Positions 47,103-56,745 of a stretch of DNA of 64,000 bases are shown here, piece by piece. This stretch comes from Caldalkalibacillus mannanilyticus JCM 10596. GTDB taxonomy: Bacteria; Bacillota; Bacilli; Caldalkalibacillales; JCM-10596. Both the position numbers and the translations under genes were made by a program. How positions within the stretch are numbered: the first letter of the stretch is position 1; every line of letters begins with the position of its first letter. The notes below the pieces were generated by a model. That model ran no database searches. It was not told the origin of the DNA and saw only the letters and a list, made by a program, of their open reading frames with translations. The stretch lies in NCBI RefSeq assembly GCF_000615945.1, contig NZ_BAMO01000006.1, positions 84,914 through 148,913 on the forward strand. Direction: 5' to 3'.

Positions 47103-47171
47103 ATCTGGTTCTTAGCGTCGGTTATCTCCCTCCTATAGAGGAGGGAGTCTTACCGACGATTAGAACGAGAT
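47103..47171. repeat. Long compound hairpin upstream of yktB
   Basis: Outer arms ATCTGGTTCTTAGCGTCGGT (47103-47122) and ACCGACGATTAGAACGAGAT (47152-47171) pair with few mismatches. Inside, CTCCCTCCT and AGGAGGGAG form a perfect 9-bp stem capped by ATAG. It abuts family copy C. The rest of 47172-47391 is AT-rich, with a possible -10 TATAGT at about 47354. Confidence 0.75.
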
Positions 47172-47391
47172 AAACTACTTCTTATACCTATTATCGACAA
47201 ATTTAGACAAAAAGAATAGAGGGAAATGCGAATTTTTTGAAAATTATTTTTTTCACTTTTCTGTAGTGTTAGTATCTATTATTATGCAGCTTCCCTTGTC
47301 AGCATCACATTTTTTATAAAGCTTTTTATTTTTTCTTTATGATTCATTTTGGTATAGTGTAAGGTAGACAGAATAAGGAGGCGCAAGAAAG

Positions 47392-48014
47392 ATGACTTTT
47401 ACAGGGTTTACGGCAAAAGATTTTGATGTATTTAAGATAGAAGGCTTGGAACCGAGAATGGAAGCCTCATTGAGCAAATCCGTCCAAAACTAGATTTATT
47501 AGGACAAAATCTATCTTCTGAGTTAGGATCACTGACTGGTGAAGAGATGTACCCTCATGTGGCAAAGCATGCACGTCGAACAGTAAATCCACCAAATGAT
47601 ACATGGGTAGCATGGGCGAATAATAAAAGGGGCTATAAGCAGCATCCGCATTTTCAAGTTGGCTTGTGGCAATCCCACCTCTTTATCTGGTTTGCGATGA
47701 TTTATGAATCTCCAATCAAAGGGGATTTTGCGAAGACTGCCTTAGAAGAAACAGAGAGTATTTTAAAGCAAATTCCTGACCACTATGTTTGGTCAGATGA
47801 TCATATGAAGCCTGAGGTCATTCGAGAGATGGATGAAGAAAAGCTGGTGGATTTGCTTCAAAGGCTGCACAAAGTAAAGAAAGCAGAATTCTTATGCGGG
47901 GTACAAATTCCTAGAGAAGAGGCGATCCTTGGTGATGGACAGGCCTTAACAGAGAAGATTCTAGAAACCTTCTCTACTCTAGCCCCCCTCTACAAACTCG
48001 CATTACGCCCCTAG
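47392..48014 (+). CDS. yktB: YktB family protein, DUF1054 (frame broken)
   Basis: Conserved Firmicute protein of unknown function. ATG 47392 lies ten bases after AAGGAGG, giving TFTGFTAKDFDVFKIEGLE. The frame is lost at 47465-47466: RMEALIEQIRPKLDLLGQ needs CCC where CC is read. Restored length is 207 residues, normal for the family, with MYPHVAKHARRTVNPPNDTW and GYKQHPHFQVGLWQSHLFIW in the conserved core. Confidence 0.9.
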
Positions 48015-48043
48015 ACTTACACAGGAGGAGGAATAGAACAAAC

Positions 48044-49009
48044 CTATTCCTCCCATATTTTTTGACTGCGATGTAAGTACTCTCTTGCTTCTGCCTCCAT
48101 ACGATCTAATAATTCCTGAACCGTTGGGATATCCTTAATCAAACCAATAACTTGACCAGCCCAGCCAAACCCTTCATCTGCTTTTCCTTCATAGATTAAT
48201 TTCTGATTGGCTCTTCTACCGATATATTCAGCTAGCTCTTCATAGGTTGAACCGCTCTTTTCTCGTTCTATAATTTTTTGCGCTAGCTTGGTATGTAGGG
48301 TTCGTCCCGGTGCTCCAAGGCTTCGTTTGATAACCACTGTATCCTGCTCACTGCCAGAAACAATCAGGTTTTTATATTCTGGATGAGCATGAATACACTC
48401 TTGAGTGGCAATAAATCGAGTCCCCATCTCAATTCCTTCTGCTCCCAAAGCAAAGGAAGCTAGCAAACCGCGACCATCTCCAATTCCACCACTTGCAATG
48501 ACAGGAATCTTCACAGAATCGACGACCTTAGGGATCAGAACAAAGGTACCCAGATCTTCTCTACCAATGTGTCCTCCCCCCTCTTGTCCCACTGCCATAA
48601 CAGCATCAGCTCCTAATTCTTCCGCCTTTTGCGCTTGTCTGACAGAGGAAACGAGAACTAGCTTTTTAATTCCTGTGTCTTTCACCTTTTCTAGTAAAGG
48701 CTGTGGGTTGCCCCCTGTCATCGTGATTACAGGTACATATTCTTGGACTGCAATGTCTAACATATGTTCATAGGGTCTTCCATGCTGCCCAATGGCAAAG
48801 TTCACACCAAAGGGTTTATCGGTTAGTTTTCGGACCTTGTCTATTTCTCTCTTCAATTCCTCTGGACTGGATAAGGACATAGCTGTAATTTGCCCTAATC
48901 CACCTGCATTAGATACGGCAGCTGCCAATTCAGCATAAGCCAAATAGGCAAGTCCTCCTTGGATGATCGGGCGGTCGATTTGTAATAAAGAGGTTATTCT
49001 CGTTTTCAT
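48044..49009 (-). CDS. Nitronate monooxygenase / FabK-like flavoprotein
   Basis: FMN-dependent TIM-barrel oxidoreductase. About 321 residues from ATG 49009 (MKTRITSLLQID), after GAGAAGGTGA; a longer frame to 49072 lacks a site. RPIIQGGLAYLAYAELAAAV, NAGGLGQITA, VMAVGQEGGGHIGR and ASGGIGDGRGLLASFALGA are the FMN-binding motifs of the 2-nitropropane dioxygenase family. Enoyl-ACP reductase FabK shares them; the lack of fatty acid genes nearby favours nitronate monooxygenase. Confidence 0.87.
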   Translation of the reverse strand: MKTRITSLLQIDRPIIQGGLAYLAYAELAAAVSNAGGLGQITAMSLSSPEELKREIDKVRKLTDKPFGVNFAIGQHGRPYEHMLDIAVQEYVPVITMTGGNPQPLLEKVKDTGIKKLVLVSSVRQAQKAEELGADAVMAVGQEGGGHIGREDLGTFVLIPKVVDSVKIPVIASGGIGDGRGLLASFALGAEGIEMGTRFIATQECIHAHPEYKNLIVSGSEQDTVVIKRSLGAPGRTLHTKLAQKIIEREKSGSTYEELAEYIGRRANQKLIYEGKADEGFGWAGQVIGLIKDIPTVQELLDRMEAEAREYLHRSQKIWEE

Positions 49010-49126
49010 TTTTTTCACCTTCTCTATTTGATTTGTACTGAATCCAATTCGATACATTGAAACATTCTGCAAATAATTCTTGCATTCCTGCCTTAATTTG
49101 ATATACTCAATTTGTTTTATCTCGTT

Positions 49127-49168
49127 CTAACCATCAAGTTGGAATAATAGCTCCATCTGATGGTCGTC
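49127..49168. repeat. Dispersed hairpin, family copy D
   Basis: CCATCAAGTTGGA and TCCATCTGATGG pair over about 12 bases around AATAATAGC, immediately before the decarboxylase ribosome binding site. Related to copies at 3.9, 38.6 and 47.06 kb. Confidence 0.6.
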
Positions 49169-49200
49169 TATTTTATTGTTATATGAAAGAGGTGGTCCTT

Positions 49201-50688
49201 TTGACAAAAATTCTAGATCACAATAACACCCCTTTATTTACAGGTGTTGTTGAACATGCCAAACGAAATCCAATTCAATTTCATATTCCCGGTCATAAAA
49301 AAGGGGTAGGTATGAATCCTGAATTTCGTGAGTTTATTGGAGAGAATGCTCTCTCTATCGATTTAATTAATATTGGCCCTTTAGATGATTTACATCATCC
49401 CAAAGGAATGATCAAAGAGGCCCAAACCCTAGCAGCCGACGCCTTCGGTGCAGATCATACATATTTTAACGTCCAAGGTACAAGTGGAGCGATCATGACC
49501 ATGATTATGTCTGTTTGCGGTCCTGGCGACAAAATTATCATTCCTCGGAATGTACATAAATCCATTTCTTCCGCTATCATCTTTTCTGGAGCCATTCCTG
49601 TCTTTATTCATCCAGTGATGGATAAAAGACTTGGGATTTCTCATGGCATTACTACTTCTTCTGTCAAAACGGCTCTAGAACAACATCCTGATGCCAAAGC
49701 TGTGCTAGTCATCAATCCCACTTATTTTGGTGTTTCGTGCAACTTGAAAGAAATTGTCGAGGTAGCTCACTCCTTTCATGTTCCCGTTCTGGTTGATGAG
49801 GCTCATGGTGTCCATATCCATTTCCACGAGGAGCTCCCTATGTCTGCGATGGAAGCTGGAGCCGACATGGCGGCAACAAGTGTACATAAATTAGGTGGAT
49901 CTATGACGCAAAGCTCTGTATTGAATGTCAAAGGCTCTCTTGTCAATCCTAAACGAGTACAATCCGTGATTAGTATGCTGACAACAACCTCTACCTCTTA
50001 TCTCTTGCTTTCCTCCCTTGATATGGCAAGAAAGCAATTAGCTCTGCATGGCAGGGAGATGGCTAGCTTTGCTATTGCACTAGCCAATAAAGCGCGTGCA
50101 GAAATTAACCAGATTCGCGGTTTCTATTGTATGGGAGAAGAAATTTTAGGAGAGGATGAAGCTACCTACGATTTTGATCCAACCAAGCTCCTAATTCATG
50201 TGCGCGATCTTGGTTTGACTGGATTTGAAGTTGAGAATTGGTTGCGTGATCATGCCAATATTGAAGTTGAGATGAGCGACTTGTATAACATCCTGTGTAT
50301 TGTGACACCTGGGGATACGGAAGAATCTATCCAAGAATTAGTCAAGGCATTAAGAAGGGTCAAGGATTACGCTCATGCGTCAAATTCCTCTATAGAACTC
50401 ATTCCAATTGAGCTACCTAATATCCCTATTTTAGCGATGTCGCCAAGAGAAGCTTTCTATTCAGAAACAGAGCTGGTTCCATTTGAGCAATCAGCTGGAA
50501 GAACCATTGCTGAATTTATTATGGTTTATCCTCCCGGAATCCCTATATTATTACCAGGAGAAATTATCACAGAGGATAATTTGACCTATATTCGTCATAA
50601 TATGGAGGTGGGCTTACCTGTCCAAGGTCCAGAGGATTATGATTTTCGATTTATTCGAGTGATCAAAGAATATAGACCCATTCGTTAA
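49201..50688 (+). CDS. Arginine/lysine/ornithine decarboxylase (group III, PLP)
   Basis: 495-residue fold-type I decarboxylase producing a polyamine precursor (agmatine, cadaverine or putrescine). TTG 49201 is preferred because GAGGTGG precedes it at five to six bases; ATG 49183 overlaps that site. FHIPGHKKGVG near the N-terminus, NVQGTSGAIMTMIMS, VDEAHGVHIHF, and the PLP lysine in TSVHKLGGSMTQ. C-terminal YPPGIPILLPGE is typical. Most similar in layout to B. subtilis SpeA (arginine). Substrate is inferred. Confidence 0.9.
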   Translation: MTKILDHNNTPLFTGVVEHAKRNPIQFHIPGHKKGVGMNPEFREFIGENALSIDLINIGPLDDLHHPKGMIKEAQTLAADAFGADHTYFNVQGTSGAIMTMIMSVCGPGDKIIIPRNVHKSISSAIIFSGAIPVFIHPVMDKRLGISHGITTSSVKTALEQHPDAKAVLVINPTYFGVSCNLKEIVEVAHSFHVPVLVDEAHGVHIHFHEELPMSAMEAGADMAATSVHKLGGSMTQSSVLNVKGSLVNPKRVQSVISMLTTTSTSYLLLSSLDMARKQLALHGREMASFAIALANKARAEINQIRGFYCMGEEILGEDEATYDFDPTKLLIHVRDLGLTGFEVENWLRDHANIEVEMSDLYNILCIVTPGDTEESIQELVKALRRVKDYAHASNSSIELIPIELPNIPILAMSPREAFYSETELVPFEQSAGRTIAEFIMVYPPGIPILLPGEIITEDNLTYIRHNMEVGLPVQGPEDYDFRFIRVIKEYRPIR

Positions 50689-50732
50689 CCCATGAACCTT
50701 CAAGCTTAAAAGGGACGGTTAGAATGGGATAA

Positions 50733-50764
50733 AACACCCCATGTCTTCTTTGACATGGGGTGTT
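50733..50764. terminator. Terminator after the decarboxylase gene
   Basis: AACACCCCATGTC and GACATGGGGTGTT form a perfect 13-bp stem around six bases, between convergent genes. Confidence 0.88.
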
Positions 50765-50810
50765 CACTCTTAGTCGGGAATAATTCTGTGATGAAAAATG
50801 GGGACTCTGC

Positions 50811-52334
50811 TCACTCTTTTCGATTCCAAATACCCTCTCCAGAACAAGCGTCAATATAGCGTAGCTCTCGCTGTTTCTTTTCTGCCCCATCCGAACGTTC
50901 CCCTAGGCTCATCTTATATACTAAACGATACGTATGGGGTTCGACGTCTAGATCATGAAACCATTCAAGAGATACCGAAAGATGCTCTGCATAACGTGCT
51001 AACGCTTCTTCTGCTGTCAGCACGGGAGTCGAAGAATGCGTCTGAAGCTGACAGAGCTTAGCATAAGATACTCCGTTGTACCAAGTGATTTCTCCCGTAA
51101 ACGTGCTAACACGAATGGTAACACTTTCACTCTCAACAGGTACGCCATTCAGATAAACAGGCAAATAGAAAAATTCAACTTCGCGTGCCTCGTCCTCTGT
51201 ATCCTCCTTGTCCTCCCGCAGCCATAGATAGGAGCGAAAATCGGGAAAAACAGCTTGTAAAAAAGACTCGGCTTTTTCCCAGCATTTCTTCCGAGTAAAA
51301 GAAGGTGTCCTCTCCTCTTCTTCCCCTCCCCTTGAAAAACCTAGTAATCGTCCTGTTGATTTTTCTATTTGGAACATATAAGAAGCTTCTAAGTTTCTAA
51401 GCATATTGCCAAATTTTCGTTTCATGTAGCCTTCTACAGACAGGGCTTCTAGTTCCTCAGTGTCATTGTCCTTGCCTTGTTGCCTATAAAGAAAAGATAA
51501 GGTTTCTCCATCATCCTTCGATTTCCATACAGTATGTTGCCTAGCGTCAATGCCCAACCGCTTCTCCCAATCTGCCCTCTGCTGGATCGAATCTATGTGT
51601 TGATCTATTTGACCTTCCTGTTTCGATTCAATAGGGGCACTCGGTGGCATTAAATAGTGGTCCATCCCAAATAAATCTTCTCCTGTCACAGCATCCATCC
51701 ACCTGTGGCTCGGAGTAGGAAGATAGACAAGGCGCTCTTCAGACTCTTGTCCCTCTATTTCATAGATAGATGGCCATAACGTAACAAAGGCAAGCTCCGT
51801 TCTCATTTCACTTTGTATCTTCTGTAAAACATTCTCTTTTTCTACAATCTGAGCAGGCCAGGTAGGACGTTCCGTAGGTTGATGATATTCTTCAAGCCGA
51901 TATCTAATGATTTGTAATTCCTTGTCCAACTCAAAAGAACAGCCTGTATTGGGGAGAGGGAGTCCCCCTACTGCCTCCTGATAGCATATATGATAGATTC
52001 CATTTTGCTTTTCTATTTCTACCCACTTATAAGCAGCATGGTTTGGGGCATGTTTTTTCAGAAAAGGATCGGTAACCGCTCTGATTTCTTTCTCCATTGC
52101 ATCTGTCTTTCTCTCTTCTTCTTGTTCTCTTTCTATTTCTAATCTTGTTAATTGACCTGTATTTAAATCTAAGCAAATCTCAATTTTTTCATCTGTCCCA
52201 GGCACCTCCCAGACAAAAGCCCGCTCTTTCTCGTCTCCTATTGGGATACTATCCTCCATCTCTAGTTGAAAATGCTGGGGAATAGTTATGATCTCCTGCG
52301 CTATTTTTCGCAGCGTATCGTAATGAATAGACAT
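50811..52334 (-). CDS. YcdB/YcdC-repeat protein (second)
   Basis: 507 residues without signal peptide. Repeated blocks end in the YcdB-like pattern: GGLPLPNTGCSFELDKELQ, YLPTPSHRWMDAVTGEDLF, YLPVYLNGVPVESESVTIR and ITWYNGVSYAKLCQ, with EEALARYAEHLSVSLEW near the C-terminus. It shares layout with the protein at 38621-39892. Function unknown. ATG 52334 follows AAGGAGGAGA. Confidence 0.65.
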   Translation of the reverse strand: MSIHYDTLRKIAQEIITIPQHFQLEMEDSIPIGDEKERAFVWEVPGTDEKIEICLDLNTGQLTRLEIEREQEEERKTDAMEKEIRAVTDPFLKKHAPNHAAYKWVEIEKQNGIYHICYQEAVGGLPLPNTGCSFELDKELQIIRYRLEEYHQPTERPTWPAQIVEKENVLQKIQSEMRTELAFVTLWPSIYEIEGQESEERLVYLPTPSHRWMDAVTGEDLFGMDHYLMPPSAPIESKQEGQIDQHIDSIQQRADWEKRLGIDARQHTVWKSKDDGETLSFLYRQQGKDNDTEELEALSVEGYMKRKFGNMLRNLEASYMFQIEKSTGRLLGFSRGGEEEERTPSFTRKKCWEKAESFLQAVFPDFRSYLWLREDKEDTEDEAREVEFFYLPVYLNGVPVESESVTIRVSTFTGEITWYNGVSYAKLCQLQTHSSTPVLTAEEALARYAEHLSVSLEWFHDLDVEPHTYRLVYKMSLGERSDGAEKKQRELRYIDACSGEGIWNRKE

Positions 52335-52422
52335 GCTCTCCTCCTTAAACTTCCAAAGCTATTTTTAAAACTATCATAACAAGGAAGGGATAATTTGTAA
52401 AAACGTCTTGCTCACATTGGTA

Positions 52423-53653
52423 TTATGATTGAACAGGCAGCTTGATACTTTTTTTCTCTTTTTCCTTTACGATTAAATAACATGAAATCACTAGAGCCAG
52501 TAGAGTGATCATGACAAAAAAACCATGGAACAGCCAAACCATAACAGACATTGTTACATACTTCAATACAATGGGAGCAACGATAAAACCAATTGCAAAG
52601 CCAACCGATTTTAAGAGCATTCCCACACCAAAAATTCGACCTCTAATATGGTTCTCTGACTTTTGTAGCGTTGTGGCATGTAAAGTGGTAAAACAAGCAT
52701 CAAATATTCCAGTGAAAAACGCAAAGCTAAGGATGACATACAAATTTATACTGGATAAAAAATCATAAAGCCAGTGGACATGAGAATGGCTGAACCGAAA
52801 GCAGCTAGAAACAGCTTTTGATCCTTCAACCATTTGATTCTGGGCAGGGTTAAGGTAGCCAAGATGGAACCCAATCCCCAAACTCCCCAGATCATCCCAT
52901 AATAGAAGCTTTGTTGATCAGGCTTATGATTTCTGCTAGTAAGGGGATGCCTAAATTATGAGAACTTCCTGCAAAGGCTCCTACTAAAAAAACAATATTG
53001 AGCAGGAGAAGCAAAGGAACATTCACCAAATATTTAACTACCTCCTTTAAATCGCTTCCTATGGCTGTTATTTTTTGTTTCATACCATCTGTAATAGGAA
53101 GAACTCTGGCAGGTGTTGTTTCCCATTTCAATTTTAATAACACATATGTAGATAACAGATACGTACCTGCGTCAATGAGTAAGGTTAATTCATAGCCAAT
53201 CCAATCTGTCAAAATACCTGCGGCAATAAATCCTGCTACTAAACTGATAGAGGTCAGTCTAGCAATCAAAGAGTTCACTTCCAGAATCTTATTCTGTCCA
53301 AAGATTTGAGGAATCTCAGCACTAAAGCTTACCATAAAAAAGCTATTACATGCGCCAATTAAAAAAGAACCCACAATAATCATCATTGGACTCGGGAATG
53401 GAATAAGAAGGAGAATGATGACGACCCTTATAATATCACTTGCAATCATAATCTTTCTTCTGTTAAACCGATCCGCTACAACTCCCGAAAATAAGCTAGA
53501 GAGAACTCCTCCCAGTGTTCGGGCAGCCATCGTAGCGGCTAACCACGCTGCACTTCCTGTTGCTGCATAGACCACTACATTTAAAACAATTAAATCCATA
53601 AATGTCCCGAAATCAGAGAGTGCTTTCACATATAAAAATAGTTTCTTTTTCAT
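52423..53653 (-). CDS. Major facilitator superfamily transporter (two frame breaks)
   Basis: MFS efflux-type transporter, about 410 restored residues and 12 membrane helices. First part: LWAATM-like AAWLAATMAARTLGGVLSSL and VVADRFNRRKIMIASDIIR, the loop 2-3 motif. The frame is lost at about 52918 (AEIISLDQQSFYYGMIWGVW follows after one missing base) and again at about 52770, in a T run before FLSSINLYVILSFAFFTG. Between them the middle frame reads WGLGSILATLTLPRIKWLKD. Substrate cannot be predicted; antibiotic or macrolide-type efflux is common for this subfamily. Confidence 0.82.
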
Positions 53654-53863
53654 GATTTATGTCCCATCTTAAGTATATAGTCTTTGTACACTATTCTATC
53701 TTCACGAAATATTTTTCGCAATACGAAATTTTCTGTTTGCTTAATTTTTTCTGTACTGTTTTTTTAGACCATCATCCTTTTTTACTTTTCTATTGACTCT
53801 GACGTTACGTAATAATTTATAGTAACGAATAGAATCGTTATAAAAGATGAATGGGGTGTCAGT

Positions 53864-54763
53864 ATGCAATTAATTATTGAAAATACGCTTGAGCAATATG
53901 AAAAATTATTTTCGTTGTCAGAAGAAGAAAGAGAGGATTATTTCCGGTATTCGATGATGAAGCCTTTTGAAGAGATGTGGGCAACAATACATGTTCCCCT
54001 CCAAGCAAAGCAAGAGAATGGATATGATGTCAAAATGGCTACAAGCATGCTAGGGTATTTGGATATGACTGAAACCGTCAAAGGAAAGCAGGCATTGCTG
54101 CTTTTAAAGGAGATACATGCCCTACAGACAGCTCGAACTACATTATCGAGGTGCTTGGAAGTCAGTCGTGCACATCAGTTAACTATCAAGGCTGACGCTT
54201 TAACATTTGGGTTATATATTGCTGATCCTAAAAAACTGGAGCTACAAAAAGGATATTGCGGTTTTGGCGGCATTCCTGGATTTATCATGATCACTATGAA
54301 CCCAACCCCCTATAACATTCCAAAACTCCCTGCCCTCATTGCCCATGAATTTCACCATAATCTCCGTTTCTCTTATTTTGATTGGGATCATGGAAATGTT
54401 ACGGTCGGTGATTACTTAATCATCGAAGGCTTAGCTGAATCATTTGCCCGAGAACTCTATGGAGATGAACTTCTAGGTCCTTGGGTGACCTCCTTCGATG
54501 CAGAGGAGCTGGACTACTCTATTGCTGTACTAAAAGAGGCATTAGCAGTGAAAGGATTTGCTGAGGTTAGCAGTTATATGTTTGGTGATTCCATAGCCAC
54601 TGAACTAGGATATCAAGCAGTAGGTTTGTCCTCTTTTGCTGGCTACGCAGTTGGATATCATGTCGTGCAGTCTTTTTTGAAGAACAACAAGGTGGACATA
54701 TATGAGGCTACCTTACTTCCAACAAATGATATTATTCAGCATTGCGGTCTATTCTCTAAATAA
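53864..54763 (+). CDS. DUF2268 putative Zn-dependent protease
   Basis: 299 residues. The metal motif is LIAHEFHHNLRF (HExxH, with EGLAESFARELYG as a likely third ligand region about 30 residues later), and GFGGIPGFIMITMNPTPYN precedes it. Soluble, with no signal peptide. ATG 53864 follows GGGGTG. DUF2268 members are predicted metalloproteases of unknown substrate. Confidence 0.85.
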   Translation: MQLIIENTLEQYEKLFSLSEEEREDYFRYSMMKPFEEMWATIHVPLQAKQENGYDVKMATSMLGYLDMTETVKGKQALLLLKEIHALQTARTTLSRCLEVSRAHQLTIKADALTFGLYIADPKKLELQKGYCGFGGIPGFIMITMNPTPYNIPKLPALIAHEFHHNLRFSYFDWDHGNVTVGDYLIIEGLAESFARELYGDELLGPWVTSFDAEELDYSIAVLKEALAVKGFAEVSSYMFGDSIATELGYQAVGLSSFAGYAVGYHVVQSFLKNNKVDIYEATLLPTNDIIQHCGLFSK

Positions 54764-54875
54764 CGAAGCACTTTTTTTGCAATGATGACAACCCCTGACA
54801 CGTTTCCGTGATACACTTGGCTATGAAAGCAACAAGGTGCATTCGCACTGTATTCTCGAAATAGGTGGTGTCGTC

Positions 54876-55976
54876 ATGGCTGAGCTATTAAAAGATAAAT
54901 ATCATCTGGATTTTTTCCATTCCTTTATATCGATCATCAAAAACAAGTATCCTACATTTGATGAGCAGCGTTTTCTGCGTAAGATTTTCGATGAAGAGTG
55001 GGAGAACAAGGAACTTAAACAACGAATTCGTCATATCACTCTCTCATTAAGAGAGGGACTTCCCGATTCTTATAGTCAGTCATTATCCATCTTAAAGGAG
55101 ATTGCTTCTGAGTGTAGGGGAATTGAATATCTGTTCTTTCCTGACTTTGTCGAAGCATATGGGCTGGATCATTGGGAAGAATCCATTCTTGCTCTCGAAA
55201 GATTTACTCCTTCTTCCAGTTCAGAATTTGCTGTAAGAGCTTTTATCCTCAAGGATCAAGAAAGAATGGTAAGACAAATGGAACAATGGGCGAACCATCA
55301 CGACCATCATGTAAGACGTTTGTCTTCTGAAGGATGTCGCCCTCGACTCCCTTGGTCCATGAAGCTAGGTAGCTTAGTTGCTGATCCTTCTCCTATTCTA
55401 CCGATTCTTGAAAAGCTTAGAGAGGATTCCTCGCTCTATGTAAGAAAAAGTGTTGCCAATAATTTAAACGATATCTCCAAGGATCACCCGCACATCCTTA
55501 AATCTATTGCCACATCATGGCTAGGTCACCACTCCCATACAGATTGGATTGTGAAGCATGCGAGTCGTAGCCTATTGAAACAAGGAGACCCTGATCTGTT
55601 ACAGCTATTTGGCTATATAGCATCAGATGAGGTGAAGGTGAGGAACTTAAACATCTCTTCTCCTGTCATCACATTAGGGGAAACCCTCACTTTCTCCTTT
55701 GAGCTGTTGAATCAGAGTAAACAAGCTAAAATGCTCCGAATCGAATATTTTATTGATTATGTCAAAGCCAATGGCAATCACTCGCCAAAAGTTTTCCAAC
55801 TAACTCAGCGTGAATTTCCCTCTGGAAGCACTCACCTTAGGAAAAAACACGCTTTCAAAGACCTGACGACTCGAAAGCATTACGAGGGAAGACATCGTTT
55901 ACGGATTCGCATAAATGGAGAAGAAAAAAGCCAGATCGAGTTTGACCTGCTAATCCCACATAGAAAGGAGGCATAA
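54876..55976 (+). CDS. DNA alkylation repair protein, AlkC-like HEAT-repeat family
   Basis: About 366 residues from ATG 54876 (MAELLKDKYHLDFF), after AGGTGG. HEAT-like helical repeats span about 1-245, with HVRRLSSEGCRPRLPWSMKL and LYVRKSVANNLNDISKDHP, the AlkC/AlkD signature regions. The C-terminal 110 residues form a beta-rich domain (ISSPVITLGETLTFSFELLN) resembling an Ig-like module found in some AlkC proteins. It should be a DNA glycosylase for N-alkylated bases; the exact substrate is unproven. Confidence 0.85.
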   Translation: MAELLKDKYHLDFFHSFISIIKNKYPTFDEQRFLRKIFDEEWENKELKQRIRHITLSLREGLPDSYSQSLSILKEIASECRGIEYLFFPDFVEAYGLDHWEESILALERFTPSSSSEFAVRAFILKDQERMVRQMEQWANHHDHHVRRLSSEGCRPRLPWSMKLGSLVADPSPILPILEKLREDSSLYVRKSVANNLNDISKDHPHILKSIATSWLGHHSHTDWIVKHASRSLLKQGDPDLLQLFGYIASDEVKVRNLNISSPVITLGETLTFSFELLNQSKQAKMLRIEYFIDYVKANGNHSPKVFQLTQREFPSGSTHLRKKHAFKDLTTRKHYEGRHRLRIRINGEEKSQIEFDLLIPHRKEA

Positions 55977-56051
55977 TTGCCAAAGAAATCTCATTTATTT
56001 TAAAGATGACGTTTTTTACTTCTGTATGGGAGCATAGGAGGGACACAAGAG

Positions 56052-56675
56052 ATGAAAAAGCAAGTGATCAAAGATTTTATCCTTTATCCTGATATTATGG
56101 TTATGGGCTTGTTGTTTTTTATTGGTTTAGGAATCGTCCTTCCTAGTCTTGACCAGTGGCAACTATGGGGTTTCCTTGCATCTGGAATGATCGCCTACTC
56201 CTTGAGTGAATATCTTATTCACCGCTTTTTATTTCATATGAAACCTCCAAAGAATCCAACTCTTTTAAAAATGATTAAGCGCCTGCACTATGATCATCAT
56301 GTAAAGCCCGATGATTTGCACCTGTTATTCCTACCCTTATGGTATAGTGCTCCCATCATTCTTATTTCTGCTTTGGCTGTCTATTTTTTTACGGGTAACT
56401 TCCTGTTTACAATCTCTTTTGTAACAGGAATCATCGGTTTTCTATTATTCTACGAATGGAAGCATTATATTGCTCATCGGCCTATCACTCCACTGACCCC
56501 TTGGGGACGGTGGATGAAAAAAGTCCATATGCTCCACCATTATAAAAATGAAAATTATTGGTATGGAGTCACTCATCCACTATATGATGTGTTATTGGGT
56601 ACCTTTGAAGATGAAAAAAATGTGGAGAAGAGTGAAACCGCTCGCAATTTAGAATCTCATGATAAAAAGGACTAG
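56052..56675 (+). CDS. Sterol desaturase/fatty acid hydroxylase-family protein
   Basis: Di-iron membrane oxygenase of 207 residues with four membrane segments and the histidine boxes HRFLFH, HYDHHVKPDDLH and HMLHHYKNENYWYG. Related bacterial enzymes hydroxylate fatty acids or carotenoids. ATG 56052 follows AGGAGGGACA. It lies 75 bp after the AlkC-like gene in the same direction. Confidence 0.87.
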   Translation: MKKQVIKDFILYPDIMVMGLLFFIGLGIVLPSLDQWQLWGFLASGMIAYSLSEYLIHRFLFHMKPPKNPTLLKMIKRLHYDHHVKPDDLHLLFLPLWYSAPIILISALAVYFFTGNFLFTISFVTGIIGFLLFYEWKHYIAHRPITPLTPWGRWMKKVHMLHHYKNENYWYGVTHPLYDVLLGTFEDEKNVEKSETARNLESHDKKD

Positions 56676-56699
56676 AAGGGATTATCTCTAGTCCTTTTT
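56664..56699. terminator. Terminator between hydroxylase gene and kynA
   Basis: AAAAAGGACTAGA and TCTAGTCCTTTTT form a 13-bp perfect stem between convergent genes. Confidence 0.9.
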
Positions 56700-56745
56700 G
56701 CTTCTACTTTATCACGTCTTTGTTTCCGTTTCTTTTCTCTATTTC

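Noticed and set aside
3895..49168. CRISPR array
   Set aside because: The recurrent hairpins are tens of kilobases apart, not regularly spaced, and no cas genes are present.
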